Positions 21,320-30,981 of a stretch of DNA of 64,000 bases are shown here, piece by piece. The DNA comes from Tritrichomonas musculus (taxonomy: Eukaryota > Parabasalia > Tritrichomonadida > Tritrichomonadidae). The stretch is from contig JAPFFF010000049.1 in NCBI GenBank assembly GCA_039105265.1, positions 372,001 to 436,000 of the forward strand, read 5' to 3'. The position numbers and the translations under genes are program-made. Position 1 is the first letter of the stretch. Every line of letters begins with the position of its first letter. The notes beneath the pieces were generated by a model that worked only from the letters and a program-made list of their open reading frames with translations, was not told the origin of the DNA and searched no databases.

Positions 21320-22174
21320 ATGGCTAAACAAATAATGAAAGAAGTAGAAGTTTTAATCCAAAAAACCATGCGGAAAAACCAAAAAGAAATAGAATCTGCA
21401 CTTATGAAACCAATTCATCCTTCCTATCCATTTAGCACGAACAGTATATATTTTTTGATAGGCAAACCAGGTGCTGGAAAAAGTTATTGGATATGGAAAC
21501 ACATTTTAATTACCGAGAGATTATTTAAGTATCCCTACTACCAGAAGATAGTATTCTGTTCCACAAGCGGTAAGATGGACAAAACTGCAGAGGCGATGAG
21601 TCAAAATGTCAAGACACCAATCATATATTTGAACGAAGCAGAATTGATGGATTATTTGAAAGAACATCTAAAGCGAAAGATAAAATATTATGCGATTGTA
21701 AAGCATGTATTATCAAAAATGAAAGAGACGAATGAAGAAATGCAGAGACTAATAAACAAGCACTCCCTTCAAGAAATAGATGATAGAATAGTATATATAG
21801 CAAACAAGCTGGTAAAATATCAAACTTCATCATATCCATATAACACTCTAATAATATTGGATGACTGTGCTGGGAGCGATTTATTGACGCACAATAATAC
21901 GGAATTTCTCAGGCTGTTAACAAAAACTAGGCACTATAATATTACATGCATTATTGCTATTCAAACTATTAGATTTGTCCATATAAATGCAAAGAGATTG
22001 GCCACTGATATTATATGCTATAGTGGATATTCAGAAGAGGATTTTACATCATTGCTTCAACAAACGAATAACAATCTAAATATCAAAAAAACAGTCAAGG
22101 AATATTTGCAGCATCGTGAGCCTCACGACAAATTTATTTGTAATATAACAGCCAACAAATATTACTTTGAATGA
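21320..22174 (+). CDS. Packaging ATPase of P4 (A32/FtsK-HerA type), 284 aa
   Basis: Walker A GKPGAGKS near residue 52 follows a hydrophobic strand YFLIG. Walker B is NTLIILDDCAGSD near residue 178. A sensor-like TCIIAIQT follows. Length and motif order fit the genome-packaging ATPases of Polintons and related double-jelly-roll viruses. It would drive element DNA into the capsid. It starts 11 bp after the integrase end. A pair of small hairpins begins at its stop codon (22172-22199). Confidence 0.85.
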   Translation: MAKQIMKEVEVLIQKTMRKNQKEIESALMKPIHPSYPFSTNSIYFLIGKPGAGKSYWIWKHILITERLFKYPYYQKIVFCSTSGKMDKTAEAMSQNVKTPIIYLNEAELMDYLKEHLKRKIKYYAIVKHVLSKMKETNEEMQRLINKHSLQEIDDRIVYIANKLVKYQTSSYPYNTLIILDDCAGSDLLTHNNTEFLRLLTKTRHYNITCIIAIQTIRFVHINAKRLATDIICYSGYSEEDFTSLLQQTNNNLNIKKTVKEYLQHREPHDKFICNITANKYYFE

Positions 22175-22199
22175 CGAAGTCATACTCAAGCAAAGCTTG
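22172..22199. repeat. Double hairpin at the end of the P4 ATPase gene
   Basis: TGAC-gaa-GTCA (22172-22182) includes the stop codon, and CAAGC-aaa-GCTTG (22187-22199) follows. The second unit resembles CAAGC-gaa-GCTTG at 40083-40095 in P8. It could be a 3' end signal or one of the dispersed palindromes. Confidence 0.5.
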
Positions 22200-22230
22200 T
22201 GAAAGCTAGTTTTATTGACTTTAAATAACA

Positions 22231-22932
22231 ATGGAAAAAGTTGAAGATACAGATAGAGTGGATTTTTTAGGAAAATTTATAAATAGTGCATGGAATTCTG
22301 TTAAATCTGGTGTTGGTAAAGCTAGTAAATGGATAGAAGATTCTGCTATTGGCAAAGCGGGAAAATGGATATCAAAAAATAAAGTGCCAATCTTAAATAC
22401 TGTCGGAGGAGCGGCTCAAGCTTTCGGAGCAATTACAGGGAACCCTGTAGTAGCTGGTATTGGCAAAGGAATGATGATGGCTGCAGATGGAATCAAAGAA
22501 GGAGAGGCAAAAGCCGCATTACAAAAATCGATAGCTGAAAGAGAGCCGAATCCTTTGGGAAGTAATGTAGCTCAATCACATTTCCCACGCATTTATTATG
22601 GAAGGAAGCCATCTGGTTTTAAAATACATCATAAACGAAATAAGCATCTTGAAAGGGCTATGGAACAATTAGCACAATTGAAAAAACAAATAAGCAATAA
22701 AAACAATACAACTGCCGCTAAAAGTAGTAAACAGAAAAATGCCACAACACAAAAAGAAAAGCCAAAAGAAAAGCCTAAACCATCGCCTCCCAAAAAGCAA
22801 TTGTCAGCAGCTGAAAAACACCACATCGAAGCTGAAAAATTAAAGAATGATAAACAATTCTGGGCGGACCTGAGAGAAGCCACAAGAAGACGCAGAGAAG
22901 CATACGAAAAGTTTGAGAAAGATGATTGGTAA
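22231..22932 (+). CDS. pVI-like minor virion protein of P4, 233 aa
   Basis: The N-terminal half is a run of amphipathic Gly/Ala/Lys-rich segments (GKFINSAWNSVKSGVGK, GKAGKWISKNKVPIL, AFGAITGNPVVAGIGKGM), the pattern of adenovirus pVI/pX-like and Polinton minor capsid proteins that line the capsid or disrupt membranes. The C-terminal half is Lys/Pro/Gln-rich and charged, probably DNA-binding or disordered. It lies between the ATPase and capsid genes, as expected for this class. Compare the shorter P8 protein at 34104. Confidence 0.65.
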   Translation: MEKVEDTDRVDFLGKFINSAWNSVKSGVGKASKWIEDSAIGKAGKWISKNKVPILNTVGGAAQAFGAITGNPVVAGIGKGMMMAADGIKEGEAKAALQKSIAEREPNPLGSNVAQSHFPRIYYGRKPSGFKIHHKRNKHLERAMEQLAQLKKQISNKNNTTAAKSSKQKNATTQKEKPKEKPKPSPPKKQLSAAEKHHIEAEKLKNDKQFWADLREATRRRREAYEKFEKDDW

Positions 22933-23002
22933 ACAAACTCTCCAAAACTCAAACAAATTCGTGTAAAAGCCTGCATATTCAAACATTTTTTAAATTTCAT
23001 AA

Positions 23003-23149
23003 ATGAGCAAAAGAGTACCTCAAAGCAAAAGATTACAGTTGATAAATAAATGGCTACGTGGGATTGAAGATGATGATTTTGAAGTGTTCCCTACCAAAAC
23101 AGAAGGAAAATATATTGTTAGGCCTCGTAAGGAGCCCGCAATCAAATAA
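23003..23149 (+). CDS. Small basic/acidic protein of P4, 48 aa
   Basis: Short open frame MSKRVPQSKRLQLINKWLRG followed by an acidic EDDDFEV and YIVRPRKEP. The ATG is preceded by TTTCATAA, a plausible initiator. The composition (basic head, Trp, acidic middle) looks protein-like and it fills a gap between two genes. Its end overlaps a longer frame beginning at 23058, which is why the next gene is started at 23178. Family not recognised. Confidence 0.5.
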   Translation: MSKRVPQSKRLQLINKWLRGIEDDDFEVFPTKTEGKYIVRPRKEPAIK

Positions 23150-23177
23150 TTCAGCCATTTTAGACCCCACGATAAAT

Positions 23178-23465
23178 ATGGAAATATTAAATCAGCTAAA
23201 ATTATTGGGAGAAGAAATAAAAAGTAAACGAGAAAAGAAAGAGCAAAAGAGGATGATAAAAGAAGTGGTGCAGAAACAAATGAGCAAACCCTACTATCAA
23301 TATACTCAGCCGCAATATATTCAAGAGCCTAATTTTCCTTCCGGAAATGATATAGAAGAAGAACCAGAGGACGAGTCAACACAACCACCACCACCACCTC
23401 CTCCTCCTCCTCAACCTCAACTCATTCGCAGAAGAAGAAATAATATTTTCTCTGATATATTTTAA
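23178..23465 (+). CDS. Lys-rich and Pro-rich small protein of P4, 95 aa
   Basis: Start at MEILNQLKLLGEE is preferred over an upstream in-frame ATG at 23058 that overlaps the 48-aa gene. The N-terminal half is a charged helix (KREKKEQKRMIKEVVQ). The C-terminal half is Tyr/Gln/Pro-rich with an acidic run and nine consecutive prolines, then RRRRNN. It resembles a disordered virion-core or scaffold protein, but no family is recognised. Confidence 0.5.
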   Translation: MEILNQLKLLGEEIKSKREKKEQKRMIKEVVQKQMSKPYYQYTQPQYIQEPNFPSGNDIEEEPEDESTQPPPPPPPPPQPQLIRRRRNNIFSDIF

Positions 23466-23495
23466 AGTTTTTATTTTTTTATAAATTTTATTTCT

Positions 23496-24092
23496 ATGGA
23501 AATGGAAATGGATAGTGTGATTAAATTCGTTCCTCTCATTGGTTTTGAAGAAGATTATGAGATTATGAATGAATATCCATTCATGATAAGAAATAGAAAG
23601 ACTGGAAATATATTAAAAGAATTTAAACGAATCAACAATATAGATAATGATTATATTTGTGTATGTCTCAACACTAAAATATATCCAAAACATGTATTAA
23701 TAGCAAAACAATATATACCAAATGATGGCCCGATCAATAATACAATTATAGACCATATTAACAGGGATAAAACAGATTACCATTTAAACAATTTAAGATG
23801 GACAAACCAATCAGAGAACTGCAAAAACAGGACATCGCACAAAGGGGTGGTATATGAATTTGTTGATGATATACCAGATGATTCCATTATTGTAGAAAAA
23901 TATGGCGAGCATACATTTTTTGGGTATTATTATTATGATAATGCATTTTATTATTATAATGGTGTCCAATATAGAAAATTGTATCCATCAAAAAATAGAA
24001 GTGGAAGTTTATATGTGTGTATGAGAGATATAAATAACAGAAGGGTAAATTTATTTTACGACAAGTTCAAAGCAATATATGATTTGATTTGA
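23496..24092 (+). CDS. NUMOD4-HNH homing-endonuclease-like protein, 198 aa
   Basis: The N-terminus KFVPLIGFEEDYEI, then PFMIRNRKTGNILKE, has the NUMOD4 pattern. The core HVLIAKQYIPN, then IDHINRDKTDYHLNNLRWT and NCKN, is a classic HNH_3 motif with the His-Asn pair. Such free-standing nucleases are known from phage and giant-virus genomes and usually cut DNA to promote their own spread. It sits between the small protein gene and the capsid gene in the same direction. Several ATGs (23496, 23502, 23508) could be the start. Confidence 0.75.
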   Translation: MEMEMDSVIKFVPLIGFEEDYEIMNEYPFMIRNRKTGNILKEFKRINNIDNDYICVCLNTKIYPKHVLIAKQYIPNDGPINNTIIDHINRDKTDYHLNNLRWTNQSENCKNRTSHKGVVYEFVDDIPDDSIIVEKYGEHTFFGYYYYDNAFYYYNGVQYRKLYPSKNRSGSLYVCMRDINNRRVNLFYDKFKAIYDLI

Positions 24093-24123
24093 TTTCATTT
24101 AATTTTTTTTCCATAAAAACACC

Positions 24124-26365
24124 ATGATTAATCCAGAGATTGAACTTAGAACTTCAGCTGAAGTATGTACTCAAATAGCATCATATTTTGATATCGTCGA
24201 TTATTGTATAGCATTATCTGATACCAACAAACAGTATACTATAAGTCCTCAGACATCGTATTCCCCATCACCTCCTGTTCCTAGTGGTTCATATACCAGC
24301 GCCATTATATCTCCAAATACCAATAATACAGCAGACATATATAATGGACTCATTAGAGCCGATATGGAAGTTAGTATTAAAGAAGCTGCTGGAAAAGCTG
24401 TTGAACCATTAACTTCAGACGGATATCAATTCAATAGAGTTTGGTTTGGCTTTAAAGATGCTAGAGATGACGTTGAGAAATATGAAATTGTAGCAAATGG
24501 CATCACCATCTATACCCAGAATTTTGGTTGTGAGGAATCATTTTTAACAGCTTGTTGTGCTAATGAAACAACGAAGAGAGCAGATGTATATTCTAAGGCC
24601 AGACATAAAGATATATGGAATTATAAATCCGGTAGTAGAACAGGATTCGTTGTTGATTGGAAAGAGAGAAATGGTAAAAAATGGACAGAACAGAAATATA
24701 AAATTCATCTCAAGATAGATTTGAGAAGATTCTTACCCCTATCTAATACTAAATACCTCCCAGCTTTTGCAAGAAAAATAGAACTCAGATTATTCTTTTC
24801 TTGTGCTGGAATGGTATGTTGTCCTATCGGCTCAGGAGCTACATTTGAACACAAACCAAATGTTTATTCAAAATATGCTTTCGATCAAATAACAAATGAA
24901 TTTACTCCAATAAATGAATCAATAACTATGTATACAAGCAAAACAAATTTGGCTGATACTACAAGAACAGTGTTTACAAGAATCGCAATTCGTAATTGCA
25001 GTAAAAATTGTAAAAAAAAATGTAACCACTTTCTTTTTGAATTTTTTCAAGATTTTAGAAGAATCTTTAGTGACTTTTTTTTAAAAAAATATGGAGTAAA
25101 ATAATGAACCAAGCTACAAATATACAAAATTTCAAAATTTATGATAATATTATTTTTTTAAAAATGAGATTAAATATTGACCAATTTTAGGATGTACTTT
25201 TGATAAAGGATCAACAAAAATGATTTATATCCCAAAGTTTTTAGGGGAAAAAGGGTAAAAATCGATTTTGTATTTTAATTAATTACATATTGTTAAATTA
25301 TATGCTTTGGGTTTTCTGTTATTTTTAAAAAAACAAATTAAAAGCTTATAAAGATATTAAAGCCTTTAATTTAAAGCTTAATATTATGAAATTGCTGTAA
25401 TTTTTTATTCAATTACTGCAATTATTGTATTCAATTAGTGTAATAGTGGTATTCAATTACTGCAATTTTTAATTGAAAATTGAATAGTGTAATTATTGCA
25501 TTATTGCAATTTTGAATTCAAAAAAACGTTATTGCAATAAAAAAAATTACAGTATTCAATATCTAAGAAAACGATTATAAACGAATCAAAAAGTTATATT
25601 TATTAATTGGTTAACAAAATATTTTTAATATTTTGGTTAACACTTTTTTTCAAAAAATTGATTTTTATTTTGCAAACATTTGCAAATATTTTTGCTAATG
25701 TTTGCCAATTTTGGTAATTACGTATTGCAATTTTTGCAAACACTGTACAAGAATAACAGGAGCAGCTTTTGCTGCTCAAAGTAATGCAGTTAATATTAAT
25801 TTTATTCATCTCAAGACAGAAGACAGGACTTTTCAAGTCGTCGATTACTCGATAACAGAATGCTCATCTATCATACCATGTTTTGGTATTAAAGATAATA
25901 TTTATTCCAGCCTCGTTCAAAGATATGCTGACCCGACTCATCCTCTTACTTTCCCAACGCAAACTCTTTCCGTCTACACAACAACAAATAAACTAAAAAA
26001 TCCAAATGACAAAACTACCTGTACAATCACACCCCGATTTGTTGATTCAATATTTTGTCTATTTCCTGTAAAGCATACTCATCATACATATTTCAAAAAT
26101 CCTAACTTTAAATCATTTCAATTAAATTGTGGCGGATATGGAAACATTCCTGCAAAACCATTCGGAACGACCGATGAATACCCTGAATTCTTAGAATACT
26201 GTCAAAATGCTATGAATATGAATGGTGAACAAAGCGGGTTCAATAAAGAAGTAGTAAACAGTTTGACATATTGTAATAGAGATTCAACTACTAATCAACC
26301 GACATTTGGATATTCAACTGGATACTGGACAAATGATAAAACAAGCTTCTTCATCGGCCTTCCTA
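24124..26365 (+). pseudogene. Major capsid protein candidate of P4, split by a hAT-like MITE
   Basis: Sequence on both sides of the MITE (24968-25745) looks like a double-jelly-roll capsid protein: VWFGFKDARDDVEKYEIV, FVVDWKERNGKKWTEQKYK, RFLPLSNTKYLPAFARKIEL, and, after the MITE, FNKEVVNSLTYCNRD. Its place downstream of integrase, ATPase and pVI-like genes supports this. P6 begins at 26366, at the gene's 3' end. Fold assignment is inference; no strand-level homology to the P8 capsid candidate was established by eye. Confidence 0.6.
24968..25745. mobile_element. hAT-like non-autonomous DNA transposon (MITE), 778 bp
   Basis: Terminal inverted repeats begin CAGTGTTT (left CAGTGTTTACAAGAATCGC, right mirror GCAATTTTTGCAAACACTG). 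The element is flanked by a perfect 8-bp duplication TACAAGAA (24960-24967 and 25746-25753). CAG-type ends with 8-bp duplications are the hAT signature. The interior is very AT-rich, with many ATTGCAAT-like and TTCAATTA repeats and no transposase frame. It lies inside the P4 capsid gene and inserted after P4 was in place. Confidence 0.8.
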
Positions 26366-26588
26366 AGTAGTGTAGTATGTGCTTATTTACCTCCAGATAA
26401 TAAATCACATCTGGCGGCCTACCTCCATGTTAGTCGCTCAAAGGTTTCATGCGATTTTCCTTATTTTCTAACCCCATTTTCAGAACTCAAGGTTTTCTAG
26501 CTCACTGTCTACAACACTGTGAGCCCCATCTATGAAACTCAATGATTTCTAGCACTTCATAACCCCCGAATAATTTGAGCCTCCAATT
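26366..26588 (+). repeat. Left terminal repeat of P6
   Basis: Homologous to the 223-bp P8 terminal repeats (ends near ATTGACAGC), with more differences than the two P8 arms show between themselves, so P6 and P8 are distinct insertions. The partner arm is not in the window. Confidence 0.75.
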
Positions 26589-26656
26589 GACAGCTTGTGA
26601 ACGCCATAAATTTTAAATCCATTGATTATCAAAAATTAATTTTTATTTCCACCCAA

Positions 26657-28751
26657 ATGCGATACGATTACCAATCACTTAAAAATATTAACGGTGAAGA
26701 TATTATTACATTAATCAATTCTATCAATATACTTTTCAATGAAAACCTACAGATTACAACAACTGCTAAAACAGAAGCTTGGAATAGAAGGAAAAACGTA
26801 GAGGTATTATGTGATTGGCTTAATAATCGTAATGCACACAGATTTATTAAAAATGATTTACCAAATGCAGAAGAAATAGATGGTTTCATTATGCATGAAC
26901 AGCAAATTAAGAGAGAATTCGAGATAAAAGAAGCTGTTGATAAAGCTAAAAATGCTCTCAATGAAGCAATTCAATTAATAAAACAACAACAACATCCTGT
27001 ATTACAAAACACTGAAAAACTGATAATCCCAGATGCTCCATTAATTAAAAACCATCAAAAGTATTACATTCCAGAGAATGAAGAAATATATGAATACCTC
27101 AATAAATGCGCACACAATTTCACATCAAAACATAGTGATTTCCTTATGATTAACGAGCCACATGATTTCGATAGAGCTGTAAATGAATGGAATCACTATA
27201 ATAAATATCCATCTAAAAATACTATACAACGCAAAGACAGTGGCAAGCCGATAACAACATATTATTTCAATCAAATTGCATCATTAGATAATATCTTTGA
27301 GTGTCTTCACAATGTATACAAGAAAGAGCTGAAACCATTTAAGATTCATTTTCAACTTTCAGGAGTCTTCGAAACATACACTTATGATTTTGAATCATTA
27401 GAAGAGAAATACGAATATAAAGCTAAAGACATTATTTGGAAAAACTATCAATCAATGATACCTATCATTATCAGTAAACTTGAAGACCTTGATATTGTTA
27501 AACTCTATATTGAATCTGTTTTATACTCTTATGAAACAGAATCATCAAGCACAAAACTTACATTAGTTGGTTCAATAGCTTTTACAGTTTCAAGAATGAG
27601 AAAGATAACTGGTCGCATAAAGGATTTACCAATAGAATTCATCAAAAATGATTTCATAATATGTGATAATGAAGATGATAAACTATGTTTCTTCAGATTC
27701 TTAGCTGTATGTTTAAATGAAGAACTTGCTGACACATCAATTTATGATTGTGCGAAACGAACTAAAATCGCTAAGAAACTACTTCTTAAAGAACACAATA
27801 TAATATACAACACAAAGATTCCAAATGAAGGTAAGAAAATACTTAATGAATTCGAAGGTGTTTCAATGGAGCAGATGAAAGATTTAGCACAAAAGAATCA
27901 CATCAATGTTAACATATATGAGTTTTTCAAGACAGATTCTGAGCAATATTATGATTTATCAGAGCAGTGGTTTTTCGATAAAACATTTACAACATATTCT
28001 GCATTACTTTTCACTCAAAATCAAATCATCCATATAATGTACATTAAGAATCCTGAAAAGCTTACCCAAATACATATCTGCCCTAAATGTAATTCATATA
28101 TTCATTATGGTCCAAAGAATTTTAACAGGTTTGATTCTCATGTTAAACACTGTGATGGTGTATTTAAAAAGAACTTCATACCAGTTAAAGAAGCTTTACC
28201 TTATTGTCCTCACATATTGAATAACCCTGTTTATGAATACTGTTTAGCATACAATCTTCAATGGAAACCTGAAATATACTATATAACATATGATTTCGAA
28301 ACAATGGAGCAATCAATAAATAAATCAATCTCTGATTCAACAACAATAAATTCAAGGTTAATTCCGTTGTCAGTTTCATCTTGTGTGAAATCATCAAACG
28401 GCTTGACAACAAAGAATTTCTCATTAAGAGACTCTCAAGAGTTCATACCACAATGGATAGAATGGTTGTTCGAGCAATCAATGAAAGTCTATGCAGATAA
28501 GATATCATATTATAACTCATTCTTACCAGATACCTCTATTAACAAAAATATGAATGTAATTACTGTATTAGGGTTTAACTCATCACGTTTTGACAGCAAT
28601 CTATTTAAACAATATTTTAATCATTCTTTCTGGAAAGTCGAACAAAATTCAATAATTGGCACCCTATCTTCATTAAAACAATTCATTCTCACATCAGATA
28701 ATCATCCAACTAAATTGAGATTCATAGATGCTCAATCATTTGTTGCAGGAG
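26657..28751 (+). pseudogene. Protein-primed DNA polymerase B of P6, N-terminal part, cut by P7
   Basis: Start at MRYDYQSLKN, the same as in P8; an upstream ATG at 26597 is in frame. Visible parts are the N-terminal domain (FLMINEPHD, QLSGVFET), a Cys-His finger CPKCNSYIH...HVKHC near residue 480, and the exonuclease motifs YDFETME and VLGFNSSRFDSNLF. The remaining polymerase domain is separated by P7 and lies outside the window. It lacks the 33-bp GC-rich insert found at the matching place in P8. Confidence 0.8.
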
Positions 28752-28954
28752 AGTAGTGATAGTGGACCGTTTGGGCAGGGGATAAAAAATGACCCCTTCG
28801 TCATAGGGTTTACAGGACCCAAACCTCAGCTACATGACTCAAAAAATCGATTAAATTTCAAAAATAGCACTTAAAATTAGCCTGTTTCGTGAGGTGTAAT
28901 GATTCTAAAAATAGAACTTTCAAAAATTTTTTATTTTTTTATCAGCAATTTATA

Positions 28955-29197
28955 ATGTCAAACCAAGCCGAAGCTGCGAACACTCGCTGCCTCCGACAAA
29001 CGGAGGAACAATTAAGCACCCTCATTAATAGAATCAACAAAAAGCTAAAAGGATGGAGACCAGCATTAAAATACCTCTACGATAATGATGATGTTGTTGA
29101 CGGAGTACTAAAAGAGATAAATCACTTTATTGAACAACTAAAGAAATTCAACGGACCTGAACAATTAATTGCTGAACTTGAAGAACTCATTTATTAA
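28955..29197 (+). CDS. Small helical protein of P7, 80 aa
   Basis: ATG at 28955 after TATCAGCAATTTATA; the longer open frame upstream lacks support. The N-terminal residues AEAANTRCLRQTEE are encoded by a GC-rich double hairpin (28973-29005) that also occurs in an unrelated P8 gene. The remainder is predicted helical (INRINKKLKGWRPALKYLY, FIEQLKKFNGPEQLIAELEE). No family recognised and no counterpart seen in P8. Confidence 0.55.
   Translation: MSNQAEAANTRCLRQTEEQLSTLINRINKKLKGWRPALKYLYDNDDVVDGVLKEINHFIEQLKKFNGPEQLIAELEELIY
28973..29005. repeat. In-frame double hairpin, family I, P7 copy
   Basis: GCTGCG-aacact-CGCTGC (one stem mismatch) followed directly by CTCCG-acaaa-CGGAG. It matches 42476-42508 (opposite strand) at about 29 of 33 positions and is translated in the same frame in both genes. 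Confidence 0.75.
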
Positions 29198-29267
29198 AAA
29201 GATATCTGAAGTGTCTTCAATGACGTTTTTATTTTTGTTTTTTGTTTTTTAATTTCACTCTAAAGAT

Positions 29268-29726
29268 ATGTCAACACCAAAGGTTTATGATTACATCAAT
29301 TCACTTATTGATATGTTAGATGAATCAGAGAAGTTCAAACAATGTGATTTCTCAATATTGTGTGATAGATACCCGATACCTTGTGGAAAGGCTGCATATA
29401 AATCTAAAGTGATATACATATCATTGAAGAACAAAGATAATGAATTCAAACGATTATATTATGATAAGATTGTTGAACTCGGGCTCGAATATATAACATT
29501 AACATCAAATGTTAGAAGAAGAATATCAACAACATCTATTGAGTTCTTCGTTGAAGGTTCAAATAAAGAGCAATCATTTAAAGAATACAAGTATTATAAT
29601 TACAGTATCAGAAAGGTAACAGATAAGAAAACAAAAGAACTCATAGAACAAATAAGACAAAAATATAATATCAATACACCACAACTGTTTGTTGGTGTTC
29701 AACAACAAATTGTATTAGATGAATGA
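29268..29726 (+). CDS. Conserved Polinton protein of P7, 152 aa
   Basis: Homologous over its whole length to the P8 protein at 30982 (VLYISL/VIYISL, LTSNVRRRIS/LTSNTRRRIN, EFFV, KEYKYYNYSI/KEHEYYNYSI, IVLD end). Mixed alpha/beta composition without membrane segments. It lies at the same place in both elements, between the terminus and a convergent ATPase gene, whose 3' end overlaps it by 12 bp. Function unknown; the conservation argues for a real gene. Confidence 0.75.
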   Translation: MSTPKVYDYINSLIDMLDESEKFKQCDFSILCDRYPIPCGKAAYKSKVIYISLKNKDNEFKRLYYDKIVELGLEYITLTSNVRRRISTTSIEFFVEGSNKEQSFKEYKYYNYSIRKVTDKKTKELIEQIRQKYNINTPQLFVGVQQQIVLDE

Positions 29727-30629
29727 AAGGTTATTAGTTCGAACATTGACTAAAACGAATTGATGTGCTTTCATTGTTCTGTATCGATTCCATAGCTCTT
29801 CGAAATCTATTGGAAATGGAACTTGTTGATATATGTAGCCAAGTTTCTGTCGTGAATAACCACTAAAGATGAAGAATGATGTTGCATTATTTTTCCATTC
29901 TGTTGTTAAAGCTTTGAAGAACTGAATGTTAACGAATATGATTAGATTCTTGTGTCGAAGCTGACTAATAGTATTGATAAAATAGGATGATTTAATTAGT
30001 TTCGATTTCAAGAAGTCTTCACAAAGAATGATAGTATTTAGCGGTTTATTCGGTTGACCTAGTTTATTGATATGAAGAAACTCAAACATATCGTTTAACT
30101 TCTTTTCATCGATTACTATTTTTGGTGTTGATGAATATTTGTTATACAATTCTTTATATAAATCAAGTTGTTTAAGATATTCTTCAGCATTGCTGTCGGC
30201 AATAGTTTTTATTGGTAGCTGTATCAATTCGCGTTGGCTTTCGAATGTAGCATCGTTGATTGTTCCGTTTCGTGATACATAAACAATTAAATGAAAGCCA
30301 GCGTTCTTCATTCGAGACATTTGAATAACATCTCGTAGCATTATATGACTCTTTCCTTTACCTTGCTGACCAACGAGTATGTTTAATGAATTGTAATATG
30401 AATAGATACCGTTTGCGATTGGTCTGATTGATTCATTCTTTATTTTTGATTCATTGCGTTGATAGGCTTTGTTCATCTCATCATCAATATTAAATGTCTT
30501 TTCATTAACAGTTGGCTTGAATGATTCATATTCAAATGCAAAACTCATTTGGTCATCATCATAATCAGAACCACTAGAGAATAAAATCTCATTATAATTA
30601 AAGTGCGTCGGTTTCATGAAACGTTTCAT
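29715..30629 (-). CDS. Packaging ATPase of P7 (A32/FtsK-HerA type), 304 aa
   Basis: Walker A VGQQGKGKSH near residue 91 and Walker B TIILCEDF near residue 196, with an RHKNLIIFVNIQ sensor strand after. Close homologue of the P8 protein at 31471. Acidic N-terminal tail (SSGSDYDDDQ). Presumed motor for loading element DNA into capsids. The start MKRFMKPTHFNYNE is followed by an equally good internal MKPTHFNYNE. Confidence 0.85.
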   Translation of the reverse strand: MKRFMKPTHFNYNEILFSSGSDYDDDQMSFAFEYESFKPTVNEKTFNIDDEMNKAYQRNESKIKNESIRPIANGIYSYYNSLNILVGQQGKGKSHIMLRDVIQMSRMKNAGFHLIVYVSRNGTINDATFESQRELIQLPIKTIADSNAEEYLKQLDLYKELYNKYSSTPKIVIDEKKLNDMFEFLHINKLGQPNKPLNTIILCEDFLKSKLIKSSYFINTISQLRHKNLIIFVNIQFFKALTTEWKNNATSFFIFSGYSRQKLGYIYQQVPFPIDFEELWNRYRTMKAHQFVLVNVRTNNLSFI

Positions 30630-30703
30630 TTCTTTAGTTTTCGTTAAAGCTCTTCATGAATACATTTTTGTTCTTATCTCTTCACTGAGTTCTGGTTCTT
30701 TGT

Positions 30704-30709
30704 CAGGCA
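30704..30709. other. Target-site duplication of P8, left copy (CAGGCA)
   Basis: The identical hexamer CAGGCA occurs at 51466-51471 directly after the right end of P8. Six-base duplications are typical of Polinton integrases. Confidence 0.9.
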
Positions 30710-30932
30710 AGTAGTGTAGTATGTGCGTATTGGGGGTCAGATAATGAATCACATCTGGCGGCCTACCCCATGTTAGTCGCTCAAGGGTTTCACGCGATTT
30801 TTCTTATTTTTAACCCCATTTTCAGAACTCAAGGTTTTCTAACTCACTGTCTACAACACTGTGAGCCCCAACTATGAAACTCAATGATTTCTAGCACTTT
30901 TTGGAGTCGAATAATTTGAGCCTCCAATTGAC
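30710..30932 (+). repeat. Left terminal inverted repeat of P8
   Basis: 223 bp, reverse complement of 51242-51465, with one base of length difference in a T-run. Homologous to the P6 terminus. Confidence 0.95.
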
Positions 30933-30971
30933 AGCCAAACAGTAAATCAAATATTTTTTTAAATTTTTATT

Positions 30972-30981
30972 TCATTACAAA
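30972..30981 (+). promoter_or_regulatory. Putative trichomonad initiator (TCATTA) of the first P8 gene
   Basis: TCATTA lies 10 bp before the ATG at 30982, matching the TCA-Py-T/A initiator known for trichomonads. Inference from sequence only. Confidence 0.45.

Larger units (their letters stand above)
16681..26365 (+). mobile_element. P4, left part of a Polinton with structural module, split by nested elements
   Basis: Starts AGTAGTTAACGG at 16681 inside the P2 fibre gene. Gene order is virion protein, integrase, packaging ATPase, pVI-like protein, two small genes, HNH endonuclease and capsid gene, all on the plus strand with short gaps. It hosts three insertions: P5 in the integrase, a hAT-like MITE in the capsid gene, and P6 from 26366. 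Apart from these insertions the visible frames are open. Its right part is expected beyond the window. The terminus is related to that of P9. Confidence 0.75.
26366..28751 (+). mobile_element. P6, left part of a Polinton of the P8 family, cut by P7
   Basis: Starts AGTAGTGTAGTATGTGC, matching the P8 terminus with scattered differences. It is followed by a polymerase gene reading inward, so it is oriented opposite to P8. It sits at the 3' end of the P4 capsid gene. P7 starts at 28752 within its polymerase gene, and the rest of P6 should lie beyond the window. The left flank TTCCTA (26360-26365) is the predicted target duplication. Confidence 0.75.
28752..30709 (+). mobile_element. P7, left part of a Polinton, interrupted by P8
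   Basis: Starts AGTAGTGATAGTGGACC inside the P6 polymerase gene. It contains a short gene, a 152-aa protein gene and a packaging ATPase, in the same arrangement as the left side of P8. P8 is inserted at 30709/51466, and P7 continues after it. The left flank CAGGAG (28746-28751) is the predicted target duplication, testable only outside the window. Confidence 0.7.

Noticed and set aside
24968-25745. Mutator-type element with a 9-bp duplication TACAAGAAT
   Set aside because: The terminal CAGTGTTT arms extend outward past that repeat, leaving an exact 8-bp duplication; this fits hAT better.
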